Shown: positions 1 through 9,303, counted from the stretch's first letter. The stretch is DNA of 64,000 bases from Pelosinus sp. IPA-1 (GCF_030269905.1 NZ_BSVC01000008.1:223857-287856); one strand, 5' to 3'. Notes: generated from the sequence alone by a model not told the origin. Numbers and translations: made by a program.

Positions 1-203
1 TTGGCAACTTAGGCGACCCATCATTTGTCCCAGATCTTGCAGTTGCTATGGAAAATAAAGAAGAGTTAGTACGAAGTTATGCTGCATGGGCTTTAGGTAA
101 AATAGGTGGTAAACAGGCTCGCCAAACCTTGAAGGAAAGTCTTAATCGGGAAACGTCAACTGCTGTAAAAAAAGAGATTGAAGCAGCATTGTCTATTTTA
201 TAG
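1..203 (+). CDS. queG: Epoxyqueuosine reductase QueG, C-terminal end (partial)
   Basis: The reading frame is open from the window edge to the TAG at 201-203, giving about 66 residues; the start lies outside the window. The peptide is a HEAT-like repeat pair with the pattern LGDPSFVPDLAVAM, then LVRSYAAWALGKIGG. This matches the C-terminal HEAT repeats of tRNA epoxyqueuosine(34) reductase, a cytosolic cobalamin and Fe-S enzyme of the last queuosine step. The catalytic part is not visible, so another HEAT-repeat protein is possible. A strong terminator follows directly. Confidence 0.6.
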   Translation, partial: GNLGDPSFVPDLAVAMENKEELVRSYAAWALGKIGGKQARQTLKESLNRETSTAVKKEIEAALSIL

Positions 204-246
204 TAAAAAGAGCACCTACTTATATAAGAAGTAGGTGCTCTTTTTA
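204..246 (+). terminator. Rho-independent terminator after queG
   Basis: A near-perfect stem (AAGAGCACCTACTT pairing with AAGTAGGTGCTCTT) carries a short loop and is followed by a run of T. It ends the queG transcript. Confidence 0.85.
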
Positions 247-337
247 CTTGATGTTTAAAGACTGAGTGATAATTTTGTTGTCTTTCTTCTACATGAAAAG
301 GTGAAAGGAGAGCTGTCAAAGTAAAGTGTAGTAAGAT

Positions 338-593
338 TAGACAGTACGTTGAAAATCGATATCTTTTAGGAAGTTAACAAATGCTTTGCCTACCCTTGTG
401 TCTAGTGAATTCTGCTGATAAATCATTAATGATTTTCGTAATAGTGGATTTCCTATAGTATCAGTCATAGTGATTTTTTGTACATTATCTGCTTTATGGA
501 CGATTGTACTTGGTATAAATGCATCCTAAGCCATTTAAAACCATATATTGTGAGAAAAATGGTAAAATTAAACTAATATTTGACAATAATGAT
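338..593 (-). pseudogene. Decayed LysR-type regulator, C-terminal remnant
   Basis: Read on the minus strand from about 593, one frame gives SQYMVLNGLGC. After a one-base shift near 520-527 the next frame gives FIPSTIVHKADNVQKITM and runs to a TAA at 338-340. Together this resembles the end of a LysR substrate-binding domain (glycine turn, then a PSTIVHKA-like strand, then the C-terminal helix ending VGKAFVNFLKDID). The N-terminal DNA-binding half is absent and an in-frame stop lies just upstream. It is most likely a gene fossil. It occupies most of the 246-824 stretch, where I see no intact gene. Confidence 0.55.
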
Positions 594-824
594 TATCCGT
601 AGTATGATGTTTTTAAATTTATTGTCATTAACTAAATTTAATAAAGAAGCAAGATATTTGACCGCCACGAAATTGATACAGTAGATCTGCTAGATGACAG
701 ACACGAATCGTACACGTAGGGGTTTTTATTATTCTTAAGCAGCATGTGTTGATTAGTTGCTTGGTGAACCTCATACAAAAATTTAGGTAGAGGTACAGGG
801 AAAAATAAAATGGGGGGATAAAAA

Positions 825-1742
825 ATGAAACATTTTGGCTTACGTATTTTGTTGGTATTGAGTTTACTAATAGGATTTGGGACGACTGGTTCCGTTTGGG
901 CTGCGACATCTAATGAAGCACCTTCAGCTAATATAAAGGTTGATCAATGGGTAGGGAACAGTTTCACATTTCTAACTTTACCTGCTGAGAAGCAAGCTGC
1001 TGGGTACGAAATTTTTAAAGTAGATCAAGCTACTCAGGGATTGAAGGGAGATAACTCTGTTCGTATTCCTTATGCGCAGCATGTAGGAAAACAAGTTAAA
1101 GTAACTGAAGTAGTACCTTTTGCAGCTGGCTATCATCAGCAAGAGTATATGGTTTATATGACGGTAAAAGATACGGGAGAGAAGTTGGTTGGGCGAACTA
1201 TGCGTGGGCAATTAGAAGGACTGGTGTTAACTTCCGATCTAGATAATGCACGTCAGCAATTTTTAGGAAAGACTATTTATCCAAAGTTCAGAGAGTTATC
1301 TGGGCTATATGACCCATATGAAACGCCGGTGACTGTAGCTACTATCATTGGTGCTCCTGTGACTGTGGTTGATGTGTATGCAGGTAATCAGTCGCAAGAA
1401 CCTATTTGGTTGATTGTTTCAGTGAATGGTGAAAAGGCGATATTACCGATTGCATATAGTTGGACTAATATCCCAGTTCAATCTTGGACCCAGACTCCTC
1501 CTTGGCAGGATGCATTATTTACCGAAGATCCAAGGATTAGCCTCGGCTGGTCTGGTGATTTGTGGAGTAAAATTGAAAAGGGAATTGTAGAAGAAGGCAT
1601 GACCAAAGGGGAAATTCTTCTGAGTTGGGGCAAACCAGTTCGCATAGAAGAAGATGATTCAGTTTGGATTTACGGTACTAAAAAACTTAGTTTCGATGGT
1701 GATGTACTAAATTCCATTGAAACTTTCTCGGAAAGTAAATAA
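825..1742 (+). CDS. Exported protein with SmpA/BamE-like C-terminal segment
   Basis: The product is 305 residues. Residues 1-26 form a typical signal peptide (KHFG, a hydrophobic core, then SVWAATS), so it is secreted or cell-surface. The start at 825 has a G-rich Shine-Dalgarno (GGGGGG) 8 bases upstream. The middle is a beta-rich region I do not recognise. The C-terminal 55 residues (EGMTKGEILLSWGKP, then VWIYG) resemble the small SmpA/OmlA (BamE) fold that packs against envelope proteins. It stands alone between the LysR remnant and its own terminator. No catalytic motif is seen, so function is unknown. Confidence 0.8.
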   Translation: MKHFGLRILLVLSLLIGFGTTGSVWAATSNEAPSANIKVDQWVGNSFTFLTLPAEKQAAGYEIFKVDQATQGLKGDNSVRIPYAQHVGKQVKVTEVVPFAAGYHQQEYMVYMTVKDTGEKLVGRTMRGQLEGLVLTSDLDNARQQFLGKTIYPKFRELSGLYDPYETPVTVATIIGAPVTVVDVYAGNQSQEPIWLIVSVNGEKAILPIAYSWTNIPVQSWTQTPPWQDALFTEDPRISLGWSGDLWSKIEKGIVEEGMTKGEILLSWGKPVRIEEDDSVWIYGTKKLSFDGDVLNSIETFSESK

Positions 1743-1743
1743 T

Positions 1744-1786
1744 AAAAAAGCAGGCTATCTTCCTATTGGAAGAGTAGCCTGCTTTT
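1744..1786 (+). terminator. Rho-independent terminator
   Basis: The stem AGCAGGCTA/TAGCCTGCT is extended by CTTCC/GGAAG around a short loop and followed by TTTT. It lies directly after the exported-protein gene and abuts repeat copy 1. Confidence 0.8.
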
Positions 1787-1790
1787 GTGC

Positions 1791-1886
1791 GAATCAGAAA
1801 GTAGAACATTTTCTTGATTCCAAGTAAGAACGTCTAAGGCTTCTGCCTGCGTCCGAGGAATTGGCACAAGCCAAGTCTTTTCTTAT
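1791..1886 (+). repeat. Interspersed structured repeat, copy 1
   Basis: This 96-base element recurs at 20017 and 52922 with roughly 90 percent identity by eye. It opens with a hairpin (GAATCA-AAAGT pairing with TTTT-TTGATTC), has a conserved central block (AAGTAAGAACGTCTAAGGC, then TTCTGCCTGCG) and ends with a second hairpin (TTGGC-ACAA-GCCAA) before TCTTTTCTTAT. It sits between two convergent genes, 5 bases after a terminator. No protein family is recognised in it. Confidence 0.85.
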
Positions 1887-1888
1887 GT

Positions 1889-1926
1889 AAATAGCGGCCC
1901 TGCTTGAGAGAAGGGCTGCTATTTAT
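1889..1926 (-). terminator. Terminator of the dcuC-like gene
   Basis: A stem AAATAGC-GGCCCT pairs with AGGGC-GCTATTT around a 10-base loop, downstream of the minus-strand carrier gene. The T tract on the minus strand is short, so it may be weak or bidirectional. Confidence 0.55.
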
Positions 1927-1950
1927 ATACCGAAACTTAGTAGTCCTTCT

Positions 1951-3315
1951 CTATCTATAAAAGAAAAGGAAGTTTGCGGCAACAAGGGTGATTAAGGCCC
2001 CAGCCATAGGAATGGCGGTCCGTTTGACTACATCAAAGGGTGATACGTTACCCATACTGGAAGCAACTACGATAACCGCAGTAATTGGTGACATTGTGCG
2101 GGCAGCACTTGCTGCAAAGTGCATGGGTAGTAGCATAACCACTGGTGCAATTGACATTTTGGCGGCAACAGTGGGAGTTAATGCTGCAAAGGCAAAGAAT
2201 GGTGCATTGCCCGAGCCCATAACTACTGATGAAATGGCGATGATGCTGATCATAACGAGAATCATGCCGATAGCTCCAAAGCCTGAGCTTTGAGCGGAAG
2301 CGATGATGGCGTCGATGGTGCCGATGGTAGTAAGACCTTTCGCGAAGGTTTCACCAGCTACAATTAGCGTGATAACATTGGCCATCTGCATACCTAGGCC
2401 ATCGAAAAAAGATTGAATATCTGCAAGGACTTTTTTCCCGTCCCGGTAACGGAAATATTCAAAAATCATACCGATAGCCACACCAATAAACATGGCTTTA
2501 ATGATATCCATTTTAATCCAACTAATCCAAAGGCTACTGAAGATCAAGATTAAAGCCAAAGGCAGGGCTGGCAGTATTGCGTAAATCATCGGCGGCAATT
2601 TTTCATCCGTTTCAGCTTCGGTAAAGGTAGTCGCTTGGACGACATGGCCTTCACGCTTGTCAAACCATTTTTGTACAAAGAAATGGAGTACTGCAACCAC
2701 TGGTATTACTACGGCTGCTATGGGAATTTGGTAATTGGTCCAATAGATTACTGGATCAATACCGGCAGTGACAGCAGATAGAATCGTGCCTGTATCACTG
2801 GGGCTCCAGTCCAAGCAAAGGGTAGTAGCAATAACCGCAGTAGCAGATAAGCGACTAACGCCAAGGCTGATGAGGACGGGGAACATAGTAACCATGAGTA
2901 GCATTGCTAGGCCAGAGGCACTGTTGATGCATAAGCCTAAAAGCATTCCTACTACCCACGCGGCGGACATAACAATATATGGGGAGCGAAGGGCCAATAA
3001 TGGTTTGATTGTCAGTTTAACTAAAGCCTTACTGGCACCGATATGATCCATGTAGCGGGCAAAGCCACCCACTGCCATGATATTAAGACCTAGACCAGCT
3101 GCACGAGAACTAAAAGTTTGCTTGATAAATTCAAATGCATCAAACAGAACTAATCCCGTACTCTCTTTAACTGGTAGGATTCGCCCGAGACCAAGGGCTA
3201 CTGCTGCAAACATAAGAATTAATCCGGCGATAAACAGAACAGGTTGTGGTTTATACTTTTTAACAATAAGGAAACCTACCCAGAAAGTGACGATTAACGA
3301 AAGAACAATATTCAA
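1951..3315 (-). CDS. dcuC: DcuC-family C4-dicarboxylate carrier
   Basis: The product is a 454-residue very hydrophobic protein with about 12 predicted membrane helices. It shows DcuC features: an N-terminal helix (IVLSLIVTFWVGFLIVKKYKP), the INSASGLAMLLMV segment, CLDWSPSDTGTILSA, and a C-terminal half with VMGSGNAPFFAFAAL. DcuC proteins move C4-dicarboxylates (succinate efflux or exchange) across the inner membrane of anaerobes. The start is a TTG preceded by AAAGGAGG at good spacing. It diverges from an M20 peptidase across about 400 bases. The substrate may differ from succinate. Confidence 0.85.
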   Translation of the reverse strand: MNIVLSLIVTFWVGFLIVKKYKPQPVLFIAGLILMFAAVALGLGRILPVKESTGLVLFDAFEFIKQTFSSRAAGLGLNIMAVGGFARYMDHIGASKALVKLTIKPLLALRSPYIVMSAAWVVGMLLGLCINSASGLAMLLMVTMFPVLISLGVSRLSATAVIATTLCLDWSPSDTGTILSAVTAGIDPVIYWTNYQIPIAAVVIPVVAVLHFFVQKWFDKREGHVVQATTFTEAETDEKLPPMIYAILPALPLALILIFSSLWISWIKMDIIKAMFIGVAIGMIFEYFRYRDGKKVLADIQSFFDGLGMQMANVITLIVAGETFAKGLTTIGTIDAIIASAQSSGFGAIGMILVMISIIAISSVVMGSGNAPFFAFAALTPTVAAKMSIAPVVMLLPMHFAASAARTMSPITAVIVVASSMGNVSPFDVVKRTAIPMAGALITLVAANFLFFYR

Positions 3316-3719
3316 ATATGTACCTCCTTTATTGATGAAGAATAAGGTCTGACTGCTCCATGCCTCCTCTTTGCTTGACTTTTCTGCTGTTTTTCTATTA
3401 CCCCAAAAAAAATAATATAATTTCTTGTAGCAAGATAAGCAAAATAGTGATAGCGGGATGCAAGCTTGCAGGACTGTTCTCCTACAAGAGACACTTACAC
3501 AATATTATATTAGACATATTCTGAAAAATCCCTCTTTTTAAAATATTGCAAATTCAACATTTATAGTATATAGTTTTCAGAGGAGATTGCCTAGTTACTG
3601 ATTAGTAGATAATCATTCATCCAGAATATTACTTAAATATTACTACGAATCATGATAGAATAATAAGGTAACTATAGAGCAGTGATTTGACAAAATACAT
3701 AGTAACTATAGGGGGATTG
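3316..3719. other. Divergent intergenic region, no gene seen
   Basis: This is 404 bases between the divergent dcuC and M20 genes. It contains a hairpin at 3466-3489 (CTTGCAGGA pairing with TCCTACAAG) in the dcuC leader and two copies of GTAACTATAG at about 3668 and 3701 just before the peptidase. A 60-codon minus-strand frame crosses it but resembles no protein. Promoters must lie here; I cannot assign them firmly. Confidence 0.4.
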
Positions 3720-4967
3720 ATGATGATAGATAGTAAAAAAGTAAAAGAAATTGTTGCTAATTATTTACCTGATTTTATTAACGAGTTAGAAAAATTGACT
3801 AATATTGATTCTGGTAATGGTGATGCAGAGGGTACTGATGCTGTTGCAAAAATTGTAGGAGCAAGATTGGAAGCGCTTGGAGCAAGCGTAGAGTATCGAA
3901 ACAATCCAAGAGCTACTCACACAATTGTACGCTTTACAGGCAAGGGCTCGTTACGACTATTATTAATTGCTCATGTAGATACTGTATTTGAAAAGGGAGA
4001 AGCCCAGAAACGTCCATTCAGAGTGGACGAGAATCTGTTTGCTTACGGACCTGGCGTAGGGGATGATAAAGCAACTGTTGTCCAAACGATTTATTCAATG
4101 CAAACTCTTAAGGATTTAAATTATGATAATTTTAAAGAAATAATCCTCTATTATAATGGTGAGGAAGAAGGTGGGTCATCGACTGCTGAAGAGATTGTTG
4201 CAGAACTTGCTCAACAAGTTGATATGTGTATTATAATGGACACTGCTCGCCCTAATTGGGGGATTGTGACGCAACGCAAGGGTAGTGCTAATTATGAAAT
4301 TCAAGTTGAGGGCATTGCAGGACACCATGGAAACGCTTCTCAGATTTCAGCAAATGCTATTATGGAGCTTGGGAATCAAATTAGTTTGTTATATAAGATG
4401 GCTAGTCCCTTATCGGATGATCCTGGCAGCCTTACAATGGAGAAACTAAAAGAAAAAGGTATTCAAGACCATGGCCAATTTATCCCAGAGAACACGATCA
4501 ATGTAGGTGTAATTGGCTCAAGTAATCAAAAAATTAACTCGATTCCTAAAGATGCCTTCGCTAAAATTAATGTTCGCTGTTTCAGTGTTGCAGAACAGCA
4601 ACGTCTAGATCAGGAAATAAAGGATCTTCCCAATAAAACCGTTGTTCCTGGAACTAGAGTTACTGTGACTGGCGGTATCAAGACAGGTCCAATGGAAAAA
4701 ACACCACAGGCACAAATACTAGTTGATATGTTCAAAAAGATAGTAAAACGTGAGTATAATGCTGATGTTGTTGAATGGATAGCTGGTGGATTAACCGATG
4801 GAAATCGAGCTGCCAAATATGTTCCTACAATTGATGCCTTAGGTGTAGAAAACTATGATGAACATACGGATCATGAGTCTGTTGATCTAAAAACTGCAGT
4901 TCCTCGCACTGTGGCATTGGTTTGTTTTATTCTTGAATTAACTGGGAAGTGGCCTGAGATTAAGTAA
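3720..4967 (+). CDS. M20 family metallopeptidase (glutamate carboxypeptidase-like)
   Basis: The product is about 415 residues. It is a zinc-dependent amidohydrolase of the M20 (carboxypeptidase G2/ArgE/DapE) family. Metal and catalytic motifs are visible: AHVDTVFEKG (His and Asp), GVGDDKA (bridging Asp), YYNGEEEGGS (catalytic Glu pair), MDTARP and the C-terminal EHTDHESVD (His). A lid/dimerisation domain lies between (GIAGHHGNASQISANAI). The start at 3720 follows AGGGGGA; the longer frame from the TTG at 3687 would overlap a TTGACA-like box. It is a single-gene unit diverging from dcuC. Cytosolic; exact substrate unknown. Confidence 0.85.
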   Translation: MMIDSKKVKEIVANYLPDFINELEKLTNIDSGNGDAEGTDAVAKIVGARLEALGASVEYRNNPRATHTIVRFTGKGSLRLLLIAHVDTVFEKGEAQKRPFRVDENLFAYGPGVGDDKATVVQTIYSMQTLKDLNYDNFKEIILYYNGEEEGGSSTAEEIVAELAQQVDMCIIMDTARPNWGIVTQRKGSANYEIQVEGIAGHHGNASQISANAIMELGNQISLLYKMASPLSDDPGSLTMEKLKEKGIQDHGQFIPENTINVGVIGSSNQKINSIPKDAFAKINVRCFSVAEQQRLDQEIKDLPNKTVVPGTRVTVTGGIKTGPMEKTPQAQILVDMFKKIVKREYNADVVEWIAGGLTDGNRAAKYVPTIDALGVENYDEHTDHESVDLKTAVPRTVALVCFILELTGKWPEIK

Positions 4968-4983
4968 GTATCTGAAGTATAAT

Positions 4984-5024
4984 AAAAGTTCCATTTGCAT
5001 AATGATTGTAAATGGAACTTTTTT
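4984..5024 (+). terminator. Rho-independent terminator
   Basis: The stem AAAAGTTCCATTT pairs with AAATGGAACTTTT and is followed by TT after the M20 gene. Confidence 0.85.
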
Positions 5025-5189
5025 CCGTGTAATTTAGCGGAGCAAACTCCCAGTCAAACTTGCCAAAACTTCGCCATGCATGGTAATATTATTAGTTATA
5101 GTCATCTAATTTAAGATGATCTGAAGTTAGGTAATATTCTGTGGGCTACCTAATATAAGTAGATTAGTAAAGTTGGAGGATTATTTTCT

Positions 5190-5603
5190 ATGAATATAGC
5201 ATTTTTTTTGATTCCAAAAAGCGAAGTAGTTTATTTGCCGGATAATAGTACTATGCGGCAAACCCTTGAAAAAATGGAATATCACCGTTATACAGCTGTT
5301 CCTCTCATTGATGAGCATGGTAAATATGCTGGGACAATTACCGAAGGTGATTTATTATGGAAAATGAAAAATACACCAGGATTAACCTTTGCTGATACTG
5401 AGCGGGTTATGATAAAAGAAATTCCCTTACGGATGATAAACACTCCAGTGCGAGTAAATGCAGAGATGGAAGGATTACTTTGTTTGGCTATCGCTCAGAA
5501 CTTTGTTCCGGTGGTGGATGATAGTGGGATCTTTATCGGAATCATTCGTCGTAGTGAGATTATTGAGTATTTTGCTAAAAAATCCTGTGATGTAAATTAT
5601 TAG
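5190..5603 (+). CDS. Tandem CBS-domain protein
   Basis: The product is 137 residues and consists only of a CBS pair. CBS1 covers about residues 1-60 (MRQTLEKMEYHRYTAVPLID, then YAGTITEGDLLWKM) and CBS2 about 75-130 (EGLLCLAIAQNFVPVVDDSG, then FIGIIRRSEIIEYF). Such Bateman modules bind adenine nucleotides or c-di-AMP and act as regulatory subunits. TTGGAGG lies upstream of the ATG. It is monocistronic and no partner enzyme is adjacent, so the controlled target is unknown. Confidence 0.85.
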   Translation: MNIAFFLIPKSEVVYLPDNSTMRQTLEKMEYHRYTAVPLIDEHGKYAGTITEGDLLWKMKNTPGLTFADTERVMIKEIPLRMINTPVRVNAEMEGLLCLAIAQNFVPVVDDSGIFIGIIRRSEIIEYFAKKSCDVNY

Positions 5604-5660
5604 AGAAGAGTTGTAGAATAGCAAGTAAGATATAAAGTAAAGAAAGCGGATGCCTTTTTG

Positions 5661-5725
5661 AAGTGCACCCCCAAAGTTAATTCAGTATATCATACTGTCT
5701 AACTTTGGGGGTGCACTTTATTTTT
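5661..5725 (+). terminator. Long terminator hairpin
   Basis: A perfect 19-base stem (AAGTGCACCCCCAAAGTTA pairing with its complement at 5700-5718) encloses a 19-base loop and is followed by TATTTTT. It lies between convergent genes and may serve both strands. Confidence 0.8.
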
Positions 5726-5819
5726 GGCATTCACATTCTTTATTTAGGTAGGTATACATTTTTCTATAAGCTTCTCGGTAAATCCCTATCGTCAGCCAAA
5801 CGGCACTATGCAGCATTTT

Positions 5820-6587
5820 CTAAAGTTTGAGTTTAAGTTGATATGAGACTTCCTGCCAAGAGGATAGAGATGAATGATATGTTCTCTCAACAAATTTAAC
5901 CGATCCATCATGTCCTACTAGTAATATGGTAGAAGAGCGTGTCCCATATTCCGGACCTTCAATAAATATTGAAGATAAGGTACGCTCCCATTCTAAGCTA
6001 ACACCTGTATTGGGTAAAGTATCATCCGGTGTTTTTTCACGATTGGTCAAAATATCCCATAAATCAGTTTCAGAAACAGTGTCTTCAGTAAGGCATTGTG
6101 CCAACTGCTGGCGACCTTTTGAAAGTTTGGGCCAAGGCGTGTTCAGAAGATGATTGCAAAGACCGTGAACTCCAGGCGTAACCCGTTGTATTTGTCCTTG
6201 TTGGTTGCTGTAATACCATAAAGATTGTAGATCACCAACAAGTAAATTAAAGCCGTTATATTGCTTAGCTTGTTTTTCGATCTTTTTTAGGTATTCATGT
6301 GGTGGTTGTTGACTGTGAAGAAAGTCGGCAACTAAATGGCCTCGTGACAAAGCCTCGTCAGAATGACGTTGAGGGTCGCGATAATTAGTTAAGGCAGCAA
6401 AATGTCCATGAACAGTTATACCCATCCAAGTTCCCAGTTCCTTTAGATCCCTGCCAGCTAGAATATGAGGATGATCAGACCAATATTGGGCTGGTGCACT
6501 GGGACGAGCATAATATTCATCACGGTTGGCAGCCACAATTAAAGGATAGTTAGGATGATGCTGGTAAGCGAATAAAATTAAACACAT
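5820..6587 (-). CDS. NRDE family protein (TANGO2-like)
   Basis: The product is 255 residues. It begins MCLILFAYQHHPNYPLIVAANRDE, which contains the hallmark Asn-Arg-Asp-Glu motif and the N-terminal Cys of the NRDE (formerly DUF833) family. Further conserved features are LAGRDLKELGTWMGI, ALTNYRDP and a C-terminal GTRSSTILLV. Family members are cytosolic with an Ntn-hydrolase-like fold; eukaryotic TANGO2 is linked to heme and lipid metabolism, but the bacterial role is unsettled. The start follows AGAGAGGTGAT. It is convergent with the CBS gene. Confidence 0.85.
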   Translation of the reverse strand: MCLILFAYQHHPNYPLIVAANRDEYYARPSAPAQYWSDHPHILAGRDLKELGTWMGITVHGHFAALTNYRDPQRHSDEALSRGHLVADFLHSQQPPHEYLKKIEKQAKQYNGFNLLVGDLQSLWYYSNQQGQIQRVTPGVHGLCNHLLNTPWPKLSKGRQQLAQCLTEDTVSETDLWDILTNREKTPDDTLPNTGVSLEWERTLSSIFIEGPEYGTRSSTILLVGHDGSVKFVERTYHSSLSSWQEVSYQLKLKL

Positions 6588-6804
6588 AACACGTTATCAC
6601 CTCTCTTAGCCTGATGGTTTCTATAGGAGATCTGCTATTACCTGCTAAATACTCTAAATAGGATAATTTTAGACAAAAATTTAAGAAAGCGTAATTGATT
6701 ATGAAAGAATGATCTCCAAAAACTTTCTATGAGATATATGTTTTATGAGTAAAAATGTTTTTTAAACTATATGGGGAATACTGATGTTACAAGGAGGTAT
6801 GATG

Positions 6805-7158
6805 ATGAAAAAACAAACGGTAATATTTGATTTTGATGGAGTTATTAACAGCTATACAAGTCGTTGGCAAGGTGCTGGTGTAATTCCTGACCCTCCAGTA
6901 CCGGGTATCAAGGAGGCCATTACTGAAATACGTAAGCATTATCGTGTAGTTGTTGTTTCTTCAAGGTGTTATCAGCCTGGAGGAATTGAAGGAATCAAAA
7001 CATGGTTAAAAAAATACGATATAACAGTGGATGACGTAACTGATGAAAAACCCCCTGCAGTTGTTATTGTTGATGACCGAGCCATTACCTTTGATGGTAA
7101 TACAGAAGGATTATTAGATAAGATTAAAAGTTTTAAACCGTGGAATAAAAAATCCTAG
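6805..7158 (+). CDS. Small HAD-like phosphatase
   Basis: The product is about 117 residues. It opens KKQTVIFDFDGVINSY, which is HAD motif I (DxDGV), has VVVVSSRC as motif II (Ser), and ends with VVIVDDRAITFDG as the motif IV acidic pair. There is no large cap domain. This compact form is seen in small bacterial and phage HAD hydrolases of unassigned substrate. AAGGAGG at 6791-6797 sits inside a longer frame from 6784. The third ATG of the ATGATGATG run (6805) is therefore at the best spacing. It is monocistronic. Confidence 0.75.
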   Translation: MKKQTVIFDFDGVINSYTSRWQGAGVIPDPPVPGIKEAITEIRKHYRVVVVSSRCYQPGGIEGIKTWLKKYDITVDDVTDEKPPAVVIVDDRAITFDGNTEGLLDKIKSFKPWNKKS

Positions 7159-7221
7159 CTTAATAAATAATGAGGAAGTTTAATGGTTTCCAAAGGTCAA
7201 CAAGGCATATCTGCTATTTAT

Positions 7222-7254
7222 GAAACCCAGCTCTCTTTATGAGAACTGGGTTTC
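7222..7254 (+). terminator. Likely terminator hairpin
   Basis: GAAACCCAG-TCTC pairs with GAGA-CTGGGTTTC. The tail is GTTGTCATATTTTT, so the T tract is displaced and the terminator may be weak. It follows the HAD gene. Confidence 0.6.
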
Positions 7255-7459
7255 GTTGTCATATTTTTATGATTATTATAATTCCTATCCGTTTACTTAA
7301 TTAGTACCTAACGTAAGCTTTAACTAGGACTATTGGCATATGGGATAAGCAGAGAAATAATTTAAAATTTGGCAAAATATTGACATATTGAAAAGGAGTT
7401 TATATTATTTTGTCGAAATTTAGCTGTATAGCTTAGTAATTGTATTGATATCCTTAAAA

Positions 7460-7517
7460 CATCAGGACAAAAGTCCCGTAGTGTCTAAGCAATAATAACA
7501 TATCGGCTGGTGGATGT
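7460..7517 (+). promoter_or_regulatory. Structured leader upstream of the chemoreceptor
   Basis: ACATC at 7460-7464 can pair with GATGT at 7513-7517. Inside lies the hairpin GGAC-AAAA-GTCC (7466-7477), then GTGTCTAAGC and ATATCGGCTGG. The layout faintly resembles class I c-di-GMP riboswitches but lacks the GNRA-capped second stem. I call it only a possible structured leader. Confidence 0.25.
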
Positions 7518-7614
7518 AAGCTTATATTTAGGGATGGGAGCCTTTATAGTAAGCTACTTTTTATCTTTAGCAATAATGTCTTTTGCAAAAAATATGATAC
7601 AAGGGGGATTATTT

Positions 7615-9303
7615 ATGAACTTGACCGTAGGGAAGAAAATAACAGGAGGCTTTCTCGTCGTTTTGACTCTCGTTATTCTGATGAGTGGGTTTACATACTG
7701 GAAAATTGGTGAGATAACGTCATCTTATCAAGAGTTTAGTAAAGTAAATATTGAAAAAATGGAAATGGTGCAGGGGGCTGCTTCAGATATTGCAAATGAA
7801 GCCGTTGTCATGCGCCGATTTAATTTTACCGGGGACCCCAATGATATTAAAGTTTATAATGACTACAAAACAAAAGCCAATGAGCGGATAACTTGGCTGG
7901 AAAAAAGTCTTCATACCGAGAAATCCAATCAGTTTTTGATAACTATTAAAAAAGAAAAAGCAGCTTATGAAGAAATTGCAGAAAAATCTATGGCTGCTAA
8001 ACAAGGAAATAAACTAGATGAAGTGGCTACCTATATGTCCCAAGCTGGAAAGCCTTATAAAGCTACGATGAGCGCTACCGAAGAGCTAGTTAGCTCCACT
8101 AAAGATTATGTAAAGCAAGAGCAAGAAAAATATGCAGAGGATGCGACACGTTCACGGATTATCCTCGTTGTGGTTAATATCGTTGTAATTATTATGTCGA
8201 TGATCATTGCTTTTTTAGTTTCCCGCAGTATTTCACGCCCAGTGGGTGAGGTTGCCGAAGCTGCCAGTAAAATAGCCAATGGCGACTTGTCGATTGAAAA
8301 TATTAGCTATCAGTCGAGTGATGAAATTGGACAACTCGCTATGGCCTTTAACCAAATGCTTTCTAACCTTAGGGCGATTATTCGTCAAGTATCGGTTTCC
8401 GCAGAACAAGTCGCGGCATCTTCCGAAGAATTAACTGCGAGTGCAGAGCAATCAGCGCAAGCCGCTACACAAGTAGCGATGACAATTATTGAAGTTGCAG
8501 AAGATACAGAGAAGCAACGCCAGAATATCAGTGAGACTGTAACGACTACGGATAAGATGGCAACTAGCATTCAACAGGTTGCAGGCAATGCAGTTAATTC
8601 TATGAACATAAGTGATCAAGCTGCCGATGCCGCGCAAAAGGGGAGGCGTGCTATTGAGGCAGCTGTTAAACAAATGGGTACAATTGATAGAAAAGTGGGC
8701 GAGTCTTCAGGAGTGATCACTAACCTTGGTGAGCGTTCAAAAGAGATCGGGCAAATTGTTGATGCTATTTCCAATATAGCAGGTCAAACCAACTTGTTGG
8801 CTCTAAATGCTGCAATTGAAGCTGCTCGGGCAGGAGAACAAGGTAAGGGTTTTGCTGTGGTAGCGGATGAAGTCAGAAAACTAGCGGAACAGTCTCAAGA
8901 AGCAGCAAAACAGATTGCCACTTTGATTAGTGAAATTCAAGAAGAAACTGACAAAGCAGTTAACGCAATGGAGGAAGGAACTCGTGAGGTAAGTACGGGT
9001 ATCAATGTAGTAAATGTTGCTGGGACATCATTTGCGGAGATTTCTACGCTAATTGGCCAAGTATCGGATCAAAGTAAAGGTATTTCTAGTTCCATTCAGC
9101 AGATGGTCAATGATAGCCAAGAAGTCGGTGTTTATATCCAAAAGGTTGATCAAATTAGTAATGATATAAGTGGGCAAACGCAAACTGTTTCTGCAGCTAC
9201 GGAGGAACAATCTGCTTCTATGCAAGAAATTGCTTCTTCCAGTCAAGCACTGGCACATATGGCCGTAGAGTTGCAAGAAGTTGTTGCAAAGTTTAAGTTC
9301 TAA
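7615..9303 (+). CDS. Methyl-accepting chemotaxis protein
   Basis: The product is about 562 residues. TM1 is near residues 11-30 (a hydrophobic stretch ending SGFTYW). A four-helix-bundle type extracellular sensor spans about 35-180, and TM2 is near 188-207. A HAMP domain ([19 protein letters not shown]) follows, then a long cytoplasmic coiled coil with the signalling tip [23 protein letters not shown]. It senses an unknown ligand and drives CheA. The start at 7615 has AAGGGGG 9 bases upstream; a GTG at 7510 in frame lacks such a site. No che genes adjoin. Confidence 0.9.
   Translation: MNLTVGKKITGGFLVVLTLVILMSGFTYWKIGEITSSYQEFSKVNIEKMEMVQGAASDIANEAVVMRRFNFTGDPNDIKVYNDYKTKANERITWLEKSLHTEKSNQFLITIKKEKAAYEEIAEKSMAAKQGNKLDEVATYMSQAGKPYKATMSATEELVSSTKDYVKQEQEKYAEDATRSRIILVVVNIVVIIMSMIIAFLVSRSISRPVGEVAEAASKIANGDLSIENISYQSSDEIGQLAMAFNQMLSNLRAIIRQVSVSAEQVAASSEELTASAEQSAQAATQVAMTIIEVAEDTEKQRQNISETVTTTDKMATSIQQVAGNAVNSMNISDQAADAAQKGRRAIEAAVKQMGTIDRKVGESSGVITNLGERSKEIGQIVDAISNIAGQTNLLALNAAIEAARAGEQGKGFAVVADEVRKLAEQSQEAAKQIATLISEIQEETDKAVNAMEEGTREVSTGINVVNVAGTSFAEISTLIGQVSDQSKGISSSIQQMVNDSQEVGVYIQKVDQISNDISGQTQTVSAATEEQSASMQEIASSSQALAHMAVELQEVVAKFKF

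Noticed and set aside
3312..3494. Minus-strand 60-codon frame in the dcuC leader
   Set aside because: It has no recognisable domain or ribosome site and ends over the dcuC start; more likely leader sequence than a gene.
7510..7614. GTG-initiated N-terminal extension of the chemoreceptor
   Set aside because: No Shine-Dalgarno is present, the extension would add an extra hydrophobic stretch before TM1, and the ATG at 7615 has AAGGGGG at proper spacing.
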